This document shows, piece after piece, positions 25,509 through 33,000 of a stretch of 36,319 nucleotides of DNA (positions within the stretch are counted from its first letter, which is position 1; each line of letters starts with the position of its first letter). Where the stretch lies: contig CANQME010000023.1 of assembly GCA_947624815.1 (NCBI GenBank), positions 1 through 36,319 of the forward strand, read 5' to 3'. A program made the position numbers and the translations under genes. This DNA comes from an uncultured Lachnospiraceae bacterium (GTDB taxonomy: Bacteria > Bacillota > Clostridia > Lachnospirales > Lachnospiraceae). A model generated the notes under the pieces. It was not told where the DNA came from and did no database searches. It was given only the letters and a program-made list of their open reading frames with translations.

Positions 25509-26228
25509 CTAAACCGCCACATGGATCTTCCCCGTCTCTTCCACCATTTCCGGCTTCCTGATCCCTTCTCCCCTCGGAATCATCGTCACCGTCTCGCGCA
25601 CCCGGTAAGTATTCTTCCCCGTCTCGTCCTTCCCGACCTCCAGAACCGTATAATGGTCTGCCATCGGCGGTTCGGTCACAGCTTCGGTTCCTTTATACAG
25701 CGCCTTCCCTCCCACATCCACATCTAGCAGAAGCCCCAGAGGGATCACCGTGTCCTCTCCCCACAGCTTCTTATGCGTCTTCGCGAACCGGCTGGAGAAC
25801 CGGATCTTCTCGATATCATCCAGCAGGTACTCAAGCGGCCCATAGACACGGCAGTAAGCGCTTCCCACCGCCTCCCGCAGAACATAGGACAGATGGACCA
25901 CATGGTCTTCCCCTGAGATCGCTTCCAGGAACCTGGCGTCCTGCTCCATCAGTGGGAACATGGACAAATACCCGGTAGCGATGAGCCGGGAGATGGCCGG
26001 GATCTTATCCAGCCGGCGGAACAGGGACTCCGTTCCCTCGCAGGTGAGGAAAACACAGCCTTTAAAAAGCGGCTCCAGCTCAATCATGCTCCGCTGCTGC
26101 CGCCTCAGGTTCCGCTCGTTATAGATTACAAACACTTCCTTATATAAATATGGCGGGACGGTCCGCCGGATCTCCTTCACCAGCGCTTCCTCCCCGCCAT
26201 ACCAGGTCTTCAGTTTATACCAGAGCAT
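25509..26228 (-). CDS. NusG-like protein, LoaP paralogue lacking a recognisable KOW domain
   Basis: This 239-residue protein starts MLWYKLKTWYGGEEALVKEIRR and aligns along its first 170 residues with the LoaP-type protein encoded just upstream: FKGCVFLTCEG against FPGYIFLSSDN, and IPAISRLIATG against VPAMSRVLTAG. NusG N-terminal domains bind the clamp helices of RNA polymerase. Unlike its neighbour, no KOW-type GDxVxVxxGxFxG motif is visible; the tail after 190 reads DHYTVLEVGKDETGKNTYRV. It may be an antiterminator with a diverged C-terminus or a modulator of the adjacent LoaP. Its start lies 33 bases after the LoaP stop, and the sugar phosphotransferase start lies 80 bases downstream. Confidence 0.75.
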   Translation of the reverse strand: MLWYKLKTWYGGEEALVKEIRRTVPPYLYKEVFVIYNERNLRRQQRSMIELEPLFKGCVFLTCEGTESLFRRLDKIPAISRLIATGYLSMFPLMEQDARFLEAISGEDHVVHLSYVLREAVGSAYCRVYGPLEYLLDDIEKIRFSSRFAKTHKKLWGEDTVIPLGLLLDVDVGGKALYKGTEAVTEPPMADHYTVLEVGKDETGKNTYRVRETVTMIPRGEGIRKPEMVEETGKIHVAV

Positions 26229-26261
26229 CCGTCCTCCTCCTCTCCCACGCTGCCCGGGATT

Positions 26262-27026
26262 TCATGCCAGCTTCCTGACGCTCCCCGCCGGCACCTCCAC
26301 GCAGATATCTCTCCCGAACATATGGGTCGATATCCGCACATCATTGCTTTTCACCTGGCTGATCACAGCCACATTTCCCTCAAACGCCCCTTCGATCACC
26401 GCTACCCGATCCCCGGGCGCAAGCTCGGCCGAAGGCTTCTTCTGAACCGGCGCCGTATACCTCTCCGGGGTACGGATCGGAGCCTCCACCTTTCCGTAGG
26501 CCGTCTCCCTGCGCACGTCGTCGTTCAGAATGATCCCCATCCGCGCTGTCTTCTCCTGTCCCGCGATCTGCAGCCGCACCTGCGCGTACCGCCTGCGGAA
26601 CTGGTAATCCTGGATCCGGTCCCTGCACTTCTCCAGCGGCCCGGACAGGTATGATACATGGTTTCTTCCGTCGGTCGCTACATAGGTCAGGCGCACGATC
26701 CGGTCGGCGTCCATCATCTCCAGAAGGAATTCCGCTTCTCCCTCGTCCATCGGGGCGAATTCGAACGCTCCCGCCGTCAGGACCCTCGACATGGCCGGGA
26801 CCCTCTTCAGCCACTGGAAGAGGCCGTCGATATTGTCTGAGGACAAAAATATGTATCCGGGAAACAGCCGCAGCACGCGGATCTGGTTCTGCCGGTGCCA
26901 GCAGTGCAGCTGCTCGAAATACGGCACAAAGCATTCTCCCACGCATTCCGGCGGCACCATACGGCGGATCATCTCCGTCAGCTGTTCTTCTTTTCCCGTA
27001 AAAGTCTGTATCGCGTACCACAGCAT
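26262..27026 (-). CDS. loaP: LoaP-type transcription antiterminator (specialised NusG paralogue)
   Basis: This 254-residue NusG-family protein has an NGN domain (MLWYAIQTFTGKEEQLTEMIRR, FPGYIFLSS) and a C-terminal KOW motif PGDRVAVIEGAFEGNVAVIS. LoaP proteins ride with RNA polymerase and let it pass terminators in long polysaccharide or natural-product operons. Position as the first gene of a capsule-type operon of at least 26 kb fits that role. The start at 27026 is chosen because its product begins like other LoaP proteins; a further 73 upstream in-frame residues are low-complexity and read through leader hairpins. A GGGGA purine stretch lies about 12 bases upstream. Expression probably depends on the invertible segment beyond 27424. 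Confidence 0.85.
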   Translation of the reverse strand: MLWYAIQTFTGKEEQLTEMIRRMVPPECVGECFVPYFEQLHCWHRQNQIRVLRLFPGYIFLSSDNIDGLFQWLKRVPAMSRVLTAGAFEFAPMDEGEAEFLLEMMDADRIVRLTYVATDGRNHVSYLSGPLEKCRDRIQDYQFRRRYAQVRLQIAGQEKTARMGIILNDDVRRETAYGKVEAPIRTPERYTAPVQKKPSAELAPGDRVAVIEGAFEGNVAVISQVKSNDVRISTHMFGRDICVEVPAGSVRKLA

Positions 27027-27423
27027 GATCAGCGCCGTCCCCTTCTGCATTCTTCCTGTCTTCCGAACCCAAACCGCCATGGAACAGAATGTTCTATATT
27101 CATACAGGGGTACCGGCAGATACCTGTTGGGGACAGGCTTCATCGTCCTGTCCGTTATCCTCCAGTGAGGCAGGCTTCGCCATCCTGCCCCATCCTTTCG
27201 GAGGGACAGGCTTCGCCGCTCCGTCCCGCTCCCATCGGTCGGCACGGATCGCTGTGGCCGCTATAACCCCTTTCAGCAGAAACATCACCCAAGGCTCACG
27301 AGTCGCATCCAGGTTTTTTAATTCGAATGGACTTCCTTACAACCCAAACGGGATTCTGGAAGTATAATAATACTGATATCCGCACAGCCTAGGAGCGTAC
27401 ACACCCATGACCGGCACGGACTG
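27027..27423 (-). promoter_or_regulatory. Long untranslated leader of the polysaccharide operon
   Basis: About 400 bases between the left recombination repeat and loaP hold no convincing gene on either strand. A TATTATTATACT stretch near 27362-27374 (minus strand) resembles a -10 box but lacks a recognisable -35. The lower half contains three tandem hairpins, listed separately. LoaP-regulated operons are known to carry RNA hairpins in the 5' leader that recruit the factor, so this leader is the natural place to look. Confidence 0.55.
27131..27227 (-). promoter_or_regulatory. Three tandem related RNA hairpins in the operon leader
   Basis: On the minus strand, three hairpins start every 34-38 bases: 27203-27227 (stem GGGACGG/CCTGTCCC with a G-U pair), 27169-27189 extendable to 8 bp (GGGGCAGG/CCTGCCTC), and 27131-27153 (GGACAGG/CCTGTCC, perfect). 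Loops are 9-10 bases and all end in GAAG just before the descending arm, giving a shared GAAGCCTG word. None is followed by a T-run, so they are not intrinsic terminators. A recognition site for LoaP or another RNA-binding factor is possible but unproven. Confidence 0.6.
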
Positions 27424-27449
27424 TGTCGTGGAGTAACATACTCTACGAC
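27424..27449 (+). repeat. Left inverted repeat / recombination site
   Basis: This is one of two 26-bp sequences that are exact reverse complements of each other. Within it, arms GTCGTGGAGTA and TACTCTACGAC flank a 3-base centre and form an imperfect palindrome (10 of 11 positions). Two inverted binding arms around a short centre is the usual design of a tyrosine-recombinase crossover site. Confidence 0.9.
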
Positions 27450-27529
27450 TCTTATAGGAAGCCGTCCCCTTCGTCATGCCCTGAAAGGATCCACACCTAT
27501 CCCGAAGCTCTCCGGAAGGGCCCACCTGC

Positions 27530-27561
27530 GCGCCCTGTCCGCGCCCTGTCCGCGCCTATCC
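27530..27561 (+). repeat. Short tandem repeat over the recombinase stop codon
   Basis: Two exact 11-bp units GCGCCCTGTCC are followed by a partial third, GCGCCTATCC. The stop codon of the recombinase (27556-27558) lies in the third unit. Confidence 0.7.
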
Positions 27562-28641
27562 GACCGCCATCAGTACCGACAGCTTCTGCATATTCCTCCG
27601 TTTCAGTTCCATCGTCGGGTGTACATACCGGTTCAGCGTGATATTCACATTCGCATGCCCAAGGATCTCGCTCAGACTCTTCACATCGAATTCCATCTCG
27701 ACGCACCGCGTCGCAAAGGTATGGCGCAATGCATGGAAATTCACATGCTCCATCCCCAGCTTCCGCAGGATTCCGTCGAAATGCCGTTCCATCGTCCGCG
27801 GCTCCACAAACGTTTCTTTCGTCCCCGTCAGGATATACCCGCTCTGTCCCTTCCGGCAGGCGTACAGGATCCTTATAAGCTCCCGGGGGATCGGGATCCT
27901 CCGCACCGAACTGCCGCTCTTGGGCGGCGTGATGACGATCCTCGTCTTCCTGGACGGGTCGTCCTTCGTCTGGATCCGCTGCATCGTCCGATGTACATAG
28001 ATCGTCTGTTCCGCAAAGGAGATATCCTCCCACCGCAGGGCGCAGACCTCCCCCAGGCGCAGCCCTGCGAACATGCAGACCAGGAGCCCCAGGTTCCGTC
28101 CGGTGAGATTCAGGAGGAGATAACGGTACAGCTTCTCCTGCTGCTTCCTGGTCAGGCATTTCATCTCCTTGACTTCCTTCTTCACCGTGATGGAGGAAAT
28201 ACTGAACGTCTCCGCAGCCCCGTGGTCGGAGGCATAACCAAAAATTCGGCGGAGGACGGACATGATATCTGTAACCGTCTTTGCGGAAAGTCCCTTCTGC
28301 TTCTTCCCGCCTGACGCCAGCATCCTGCCGCAGAAGGCTTCAATCATATCCCTGTCAAGCGCGCCCCACTGCGTGCCGCCCAGTTCCGGAATAATATAGG
28401 AATACAGCAGGTTCCAGTACTTCATATAGGAAGATTCCTTCACCTGGGGCTTCACGCTGTCCAGCCATCGCCTGGCGTACTCCGCCAGAGGCGTCGGATC
28501 CCCGCCGGCCGCCATCTGATCCGCCACGCCGGTCCAGGGCGCGAGGAAGACCAGTTCCCCACTTTCCATTCTCTCAGCGATGTACTTCTGTCCGCTTTTC
28601 ATTTCCAGTGCCAGATAGAGATTTCCTGCATGTTCCAACAT
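27556..28641 (-). CDS. Tyrosine recombinase/site-specific integrase
   Basis: This is a 361-residue phage-integrase-family recombinase with an N-terminal SAM-like core-binding domain (about residues 50-145). The catalytic domain carries the expected residues: Arg195 (AGLRLGEVCALRW), Lys241 (PPKSGS), His303 and Arg306 (HALRHTFATR), His329 (LGHANV) and the nucleophile Tyr339 (NRYVHP). The ATG at 28641 has a strong AAGGAGG seven to eight bases upstream. It is not flanked by other phage or conjugative genes. It lies wholly inside 26-bp inverted repeats next to a capsule-type operon, so its job is most likely to flip its own segment. Promoter sequences directed at it are weak by eye (a TTGCCC/TAAGAT pair with short spacing near 28718-28746). 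Confidence 0.93.
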   Translation of the reverse strand: MLEHAGNLYLALEMKSGQKYIAERMESGELVFLAPWTGVADQMAAGGDPTPLAEYARRWLDSVKPQVKESSYMKYWNLLYSYIIPELGGTQWGALDRDMIEAFCGRMLASGGKKQKGLSAKTVTDIMSVLRRIFGYASDHGAAETFSISSITVKKEVKEMKCLTRKQQEKLYRYLLLNLTGRNLGLLVCMFAGLRLGEVCALRWEDISFAEQTIYVHRTMQRIQTKDDPSRKTRIVITPPKSGSSVRRIPIPRELIRILYACRKGQSGYILTGTKETFVEPRTMERHFDGILRKLGMEHVNFHALRHTFATRCVEMEFDVKSLSEILGHANVNITLNRYVHPTMELKRRNMQKLSVLMAVG

Positions 28642-28712
28642 TGTAACGACCTCCTTCTTGTTGAATGACTTCTGCTGCTGAGCGACACCTGCTCCGGCCC
28701 GGTCTTCTCTAC

Positions 28713-28732
28713 AAAAAATCTTAAGATTTTTT
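28713..28732. promoter_or_regulatory. Perfect 20-bp palindrome between recombinase and switch promoter
   Basis: Six A, then TCTTAAGA, then six T form an uninterrupted palindrome. It lies between the recombinase start (about 70 bases away) and the -35 box of the rightward promoter (14 bases away). It could be an operator for a dimeric regulator acting on both, or a cruciform. The flanking T-run would also permit weak bidirectional termination. Confidence 0.5.
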
Positions 28733-28746
28733 AGGTGCGGGCAATA

Positions 28747-28775
28747 TTGACAAATTTCCCATTCTTTTGTAAAAT
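28747..28775 (+). promoter_or_regulatory. Near-consensus sigma-A promoter inside the invertible segment
   Basis: TTGACA at 28747-28752 and TAAAAT at 28770-28775 are separated by exactly 17 bases, so 11 of 12 positions match the housekeeping consensus. A transcript would begin around 28782, about 30 bases before the right inverted repeat, and run out of the segment to the right. After inversion the same promoter would fire leftward through the left repeat into the loaP leader. This matches invertible capsule promoters known in gut bacteria. Confidence 0.8.
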
Positions 28776-28810
28776 CTATTGCGTTAAAGGAAATATAGCT
28801 TTCAGAGGTT

Positions 28811-28836
28811 GTCGTAGAGTATGTTACTCCACGACA
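28811..28836 (-). repeat. Right inverted repeat / recombination site
   Basis: It is the exact reverse complement of 27424-27449 over 26 bases, with no further extension on either side. It contains the same pair of 11-base arms around a 3-base centre. Confidence 0.9.
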
Positions 28837-29097
28837 TTTCTTATCTTATAACCCTCCATAAGAGCGTTGCTCCGCGCCAGACCCCCCATCGTCTCCCTCT
28901 CCGGCGTCCGTTTCGGCAGACATCGTATATTTATTGTTACAATAATCAGATGGAAAATAAAGGAAATATATTGTCCGAAATAAAAGAAAACGGGGATCGC
29001 CCGCTAAGGCAATTCCCGTCTGAATTGTGATGCTTATGCGCATCGGATTTATTTATCATAGAAGATATGCAGAATGGCCGGCACCGCCCTCAGGGCA
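28837..29097. other. Intergenic region right of the switch
   Basis: No credible coding sequence is seen. It contains an ATTGT-T-ACAAT palindrome near 28936-28947 and the terminator of the membrane-protein gene. In the present orientation the switch promoter would transcribe this region and continue antisense into the membrane-protein gene. Confidence 0.5.
28978..29018 (-). terminator. Intrinsic terminator after the membrane-protein gene
   Basis: On the minus strand a hairpin with 10 of 11 paired positions (arms CGGGAATTGCC and GGCGATCCCCG, 6-base loop) is followed by TTTTCTTTTATTT. It would end the 29661-29098 transcript and shield the switch from read-through from the right. Confidence 0.75.
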
Positions 29098-29661
29098 TCA
29101 GCCCCGAAACACCCTGACGGATATCGCCGCCATCATCAGTGCTGCAAGTATCAGCGGGATCATCCCGTCGATATAACCTGTCTTTGAGTCCAGGTTATAA
29201 TATAGGATATAGGCTGCCATACTGATCAGTGCGAACAATACGGTCACCGCCAGAAAGCCGCATGCCGTCCCCAACGGCAACGCCCCTGTCCCATAGAGCA
29301 TATTGACCTCTGCCAGAGTCAGGGCTGCCCACGCCACGATAAGAATTAATTCCGTTGTCACCGGTCTGTTCATGAACCGCCCGGTAATGATCGCCAGAAC
29401 CACATACGTGGCTGCCGAAACCGGAAGGATCCACCCGGCCGGGATGATGGTCTGCTGCAGTTGGGCGGTCAGGATACCCCGAACGATCAATATCACCGCC
29501 GCTGTTCCGAACACGAACGCCGGCAGCAGCAGCCAGCCGGACCGCATTCCCGTCACCGGCCTTACCGGCTTAAATGCCAGTATCCACCACATTAAGTAAA
29601 ACGCACTGCAGATGATCAGGGATATATTTCCCATCAGAACCTGTCTGATCACCTTATCCAT
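29098..29661 (-). CDS. Small integral membrane protein, function unknown
   Basis: This 187-residue protein has about six hydrophobic segments (for example ISLIICSAFYLMWWILAF, WLLLPAFVFGTAAVILIV, LGTACGFLAVTVLFALISMAAYIL, MIPLILAALMMAAISV) and short polar loops. No enzymatic motif is visible, and I do not recognise the family. The start at 29661 is chosen because GGGGAGG lies nine bases upstream; a longer frame from a TTG at 29694 would place that ribosome site inside the gene. It follows the zinc-finger gene after about 65 bases and is closed by the terminator at 28978-29018. The present switch promoter would generate antisense RNA across it. Confidence 0.75.
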   Translation of the reverse strand: MDKVIRQVLMGNISLIICSAFYLMWWILAFKPVRPVTGMRSGWLLLPAFVFGTAAVILIVRGILTAQLQQTIIPAGWILPVSAATYVVLAIITGRFMNRPVTTELILIVAWAALTLAEVNMLYGTGALPLGTACGFLAVTVLFALISMAAYILYYNLDSKTGYIDGMIPLILAALMMAAISVRVFRG

Positions 29662-29725
29662 CCTTAAGCGCCTCCCCATTCTGCTTTTGTCCAATCGATG
29701 CTTATTTGATTTTTCTTATATTCTG

Positions 29726-29953
29726 TCAGGCTACTTTTGTAAAATCAATAACAGATATATCCTGCATCAATTGTTTGGCCGCTTTTACGATCTTTTCCAA
29801 TTGTTCTGCCACCTTATCTGTATAGAATTTTTCCCCGCACTGTACACATTCTTCACAAGGAACATTTTTAATCACAATTACACAATCCTTGTAATTGACC
29901 ACATGAGTAGTCGTAGACTGTTTTACGGTATCACATTTGCAAAACATACACAT
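29726..29953 (-). CDS. YgiT/MqsA-type zinc-finger protein, orphan antitoxin-like
   Basis: This 75-residue protein has two CxxC pairs (MCMFCKC and CEECVQCGEKFY), the zinc ribbon of YgiT-type or MqsA N-terminal domains, and a helical tail (VAEQLEKIVKAAKQLM). Such proteins are usually encoded beside a small toxin (for example a DUF4258 or MqsR-like protein). No such gene is found on either side: upstream is the GH3 gene and downstream a membrane protein. The protein lacks the DNA-binding helix-turn-helix half of full MqsA. A CCCC-GAAA-GGGG hairpin just before the gene contains the purine-rich ribosome site. Confidence 0.78.
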   Translation of the reverse strand: MCMFCKCDTVKQSTTTHVVNYKDCVIVIKNVPCEECVQCGEKFYTDKVAEQLEKIVKAAKQLMQDISVIDFTKVA

Positions 29954-29956
29954 AGT

Positions 29957-29974
29957 TAACGCCCCTTTCGGGGA
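29957..29974 (-). promoter_or_regulatory. Hairpin covering the ribosome site of the zinc-finger gene
   Basis: On the minus strand CCCC-GAAA-GGGG forms a 4-bp GC stem with a GNRA-type loop. The GGGG arm is the only Shine-Dalgarno-like stretch before the ATG at 29953, so initiation may be dampened. Confidence 0.4.
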
Positions 29975-30012
29975 TGACGTACACGAATCGTCGCCTCCCC
30001 CAAAACTTTCCC

Positions 30013-33000
30013 CTACGACATCTTCACATCCGCGATCCGGATATCCTTCCCGCCGAATACGAAATACAGGTCGTGGACGCCGGAAATTGCTTTCCCAAAA
30101 CTAGCTTCCGCCTTCGTATATCCCAACTCCCGGACCGTCATCTCCGGGTAAAGGTCCGGCTGCGCGCCGGTATTGGGAATCCGATACTCCGCCGGCTCCG
30201 TGTCACAAAAGCAGAGCTTCGCGATCTCTTCGCCGTCCGGAGCGTCCAGGCGGACGAAGACTTCATTCTGTCCGGCCCCGGATTCCGAAGGATCCGTACC
30301 GCCAGCGGCATGAAGTGCGTCTGTGACATGGCATGCGTCCGTGGCATGGCGTGCATCCGCGGCATGGCGTGCATCTGCGGAATGGCATACCGCTACGGTC
30401 AGCTCGATCCGGCTCAACCCTTCCAGGCAGACCCGCTTGACGGCCGTCCAGGCCCCGGCCTCCTTGCTCATCACCGAGAAATATCCGGCTCCGATGCCGT
30501 CCAGGCCGTGCTGGTTCTTCAGCTTCTCCATCGTATTTCGTTTCCCCTGCTCCCGATAGGTCACGCTTTCCGCGGCATAGCTCTTCGCGAACAGATTGAA
30601 CGCCCGGGCGGGATCCAGGACGGCCAGCGGTTCGCCGGATACGCGAACCTTCTTCTCGATCCGAATATCCCCGCTGGAACGTCCCACCATGACCTGGTAG
30701 GTTCCTTCCTCCACGATATATCTGTCCCCGTTCACATCCCATACGGCTGCATCCTGAGGCTTGACCGTAAGCGTCACGAGCCGTTCCTCATCCGGCTCCA
30801 GCTCCACTTTCTCAAAAGCGGCCAGCACCTTTTTCGGGGCGTAAGCGCCGTAGGCGGAATCGATATTCCGCAGGTACAGCTGCACGACCTCCGATGTTTT
30901 TACGGTTCCGGTATTCTTCACCCGGACGGTCATGGACCAGGGCTTTCCGGTATCCGTCCAGGGCTCGACGTGCAGATCGGAATAAGCGAACTCGCTGTAA
31001 CCCAGTCCGTAACCCATAGGATATGTAACCTTTGCATCCGTGTACTGATAGGTCAGCTTTTCGCTGATCAGATCCTGACGGCGCAGATCGCAGGTAAGGC
31101 GGGGATCCATTTCAAACGGTTTAAAATCTACGGACGGTCCTTCGGGGACAGAATACGCGTCCAGTTTCGGAAGGCCGTTCATATCCGCATACCAGGTCGC
31201 CGTCAGCCTTCCCGTCGGCGCGTAATCGCCAAACAGCACCTGGCCCATGGCCAGCCCGTCGTATTGTCCCGCGTAGGGCTGATATACGATAGCAGCCACG
31301 TCCGGATTGGCCTCAATCTCCTCCAGAATGACCGGGTAGCTGGCGTTGACCACCACGACGGTCCGGCCCGGGTGCGCGGCCGCAACCGTCCTTACCAGAT
31401 CGTACTGCCCGCTTCCCAGATACAGGTCGGACCGGTCCATGCCCTCTCCGGCGCTGTGCCTGGTGGCGGCGCCTACGACCACGACCGCGATATCGGCGTT
31501 CCCGTTCGCCGCCGTTTCCGCGCCCGCCTCCTTCACGGTTTCAAACCGGAACCTGGCAGCCGTTTTTCTCAGTTCCGCCGCGTGTTCCGGATTTTTCAGA
31601 GGCTCTGTAAAGTGAAGGGTATCCCCGTCCGAAACCACCAGCCGGCCCTGCAGATAGTACGCCGCCGGCGACGTCTGCAGAAGGGATTCGCTGTAGCCCT
31701 GGATCACCATGCAGAAGCTCCCGTCCTCTTCCTCCTCGATCCGCATCCGGCTGGGCAGCGTGGAGGAAGCGAAGATCGCCGTCAGCGTCGTGTCCTTCGA
31801 GATCAGATCCAGCTCCTGATTGACACGCAGCCTGGTGGGGATCAGCGGAGCCATGAAATTCTCCTGGACATTATTGGTGGAAAACCACATGCCGTCCCGG
31901 ACGCTCCTGAGACTGCAGCCGCCTCCCTGGCCCCAGGAATAGAGTTCAAACACCTCCGCCTGACCCGGATCATCGGTGAACCCAATCCTTCCGTATTCTT
32001 CCGAATCCCGGTTCCGGTCCGTCACCGTCAGATAACGGCCGCCGCACCGGATCCTGACCGTCCTTCCGTCCGAATGAAAGACCATGCTTCCGCCGCGTTC
32101 CCCGGTGTACATTCCGACGGCTTCCTTTACGGTCATGCCGCAGTGTTCCATCCGCGGAAGGTTCCTGGCCGCGTACACCGTCTTAAATCGGGCATCGGCC
32201 ACAAAGCCCGCCACCGCGATATTCTCATTTCCCTTTAACGGCAGGATCCCATCGTTCTTCAGAAGCACAATGCTCTCCCTGGCCGCCTCCAGAGCGATCT
32301 TCTGATGCTCCGGCGTATGCTCGTCGGCCGTTTCCGCCGCCTGGGCCAGGAACGGATAATCCTCCCGGCGCGCGTTCAGAAATCCGGTGCGCACAAACGC
32401 CGCCAGATTGTTCTTCGCCTGCCGGCGAATCTCCTCGGTATCCACCTCATACACGCCCGCCCGGGCGATATTGACCAGCTCCATGACCGCTTCATTTACA
32501 TTCTCAGGTTCCATCGCATAGCCGCCGCATTCCGCGTGGGCCATGATGGCGGAAGCGGTTCGCTGGTATTCCGGCGCGATATAGGACTTGTCGTAGCCAT
32601 TGGAGAATACGCCAGTGTCCCCGCTGTAGGTGCCTCTGTCCCAGAACAGGGAGGTTCCGTAAATGTCCGGGGTCGAATACAGACCGTAGGGCGACAGGGA
32701 CTGCAGGTAAGACACGGCGGGACTTAGGGTATTGGGAACACCGTTGGTCCGTCCGAAGGACATCATAAAGCCGCTGACCGCTCCGCTGGCGACGCCTTTG
32801 ACCGGCGCCTTGACCTGGTGCTCCATCAGCCCTCTCATGCTGATGTCATTGCTCTGGGCCATGCGGAAGGTCTGACCGCCGTAAGTCGTAAAATGCTTCG
32901 TCACCACGCAGCTTCTCTCCCAGAAGCCCTCAGGATTCTCCGGCGCGTCCGTTCCCGCCACGCCCCTGGCCATGGCGTCCACCATCTCCGACGCCAGCAT

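Larger units (their letters stand above)
27424..28836. other. Putative invertible DNA segment (phase-variation switch) carrying its recombinase
   Basis: The segment is bounded by 26-bp perfect inverted repeats and contains a tyrosine recombinase gene plus an outward-facing near-consensus promoter. Inversion would exchange the roughly 57 bases just inside each repeat's outer arm relations and redirect the promoter from the right flank to loaP and the polysaccharide operon on the left. In the orientation given, the strong promoter faces away from loaP, which I read as OFF. Leftward read-through from the recombinase gene into loaP cannot be excluded, as no terminator with a T-run is visible between 27450 and 27555. 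Confidence 0.85.

Noticed and set aside
27131-27227. Leader hairpins as intrinsic terminators
   Set aside because: None is followed by a T-run on either strand within the usual distance.
27497-28159. Overlapping minus-strand frame within the recombinase gene
   Set aside because: The composition (Asp/Glu/Gly/Arg-rich) is that of a shifted frame; the recombinase frame carries all catalytic residues.
28821-29030. Plus-strand 69-codon frame downstream of the switch promoter
   Set aside because: Its start lies inside the recombination repeat, it has no ribosome site at proper spacing, and the product shows no recognisable features. It could be transcribed in the OFF state but is probably not translated.
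29974-32238. Long plus-strand open frame of over 750 codons opposite the GH3 gene
   Set aside because: It is the antisense shadow of a GC-rich gene with clear GH3 motifs. The translation is Arg/His/Pro-rich with no domain.
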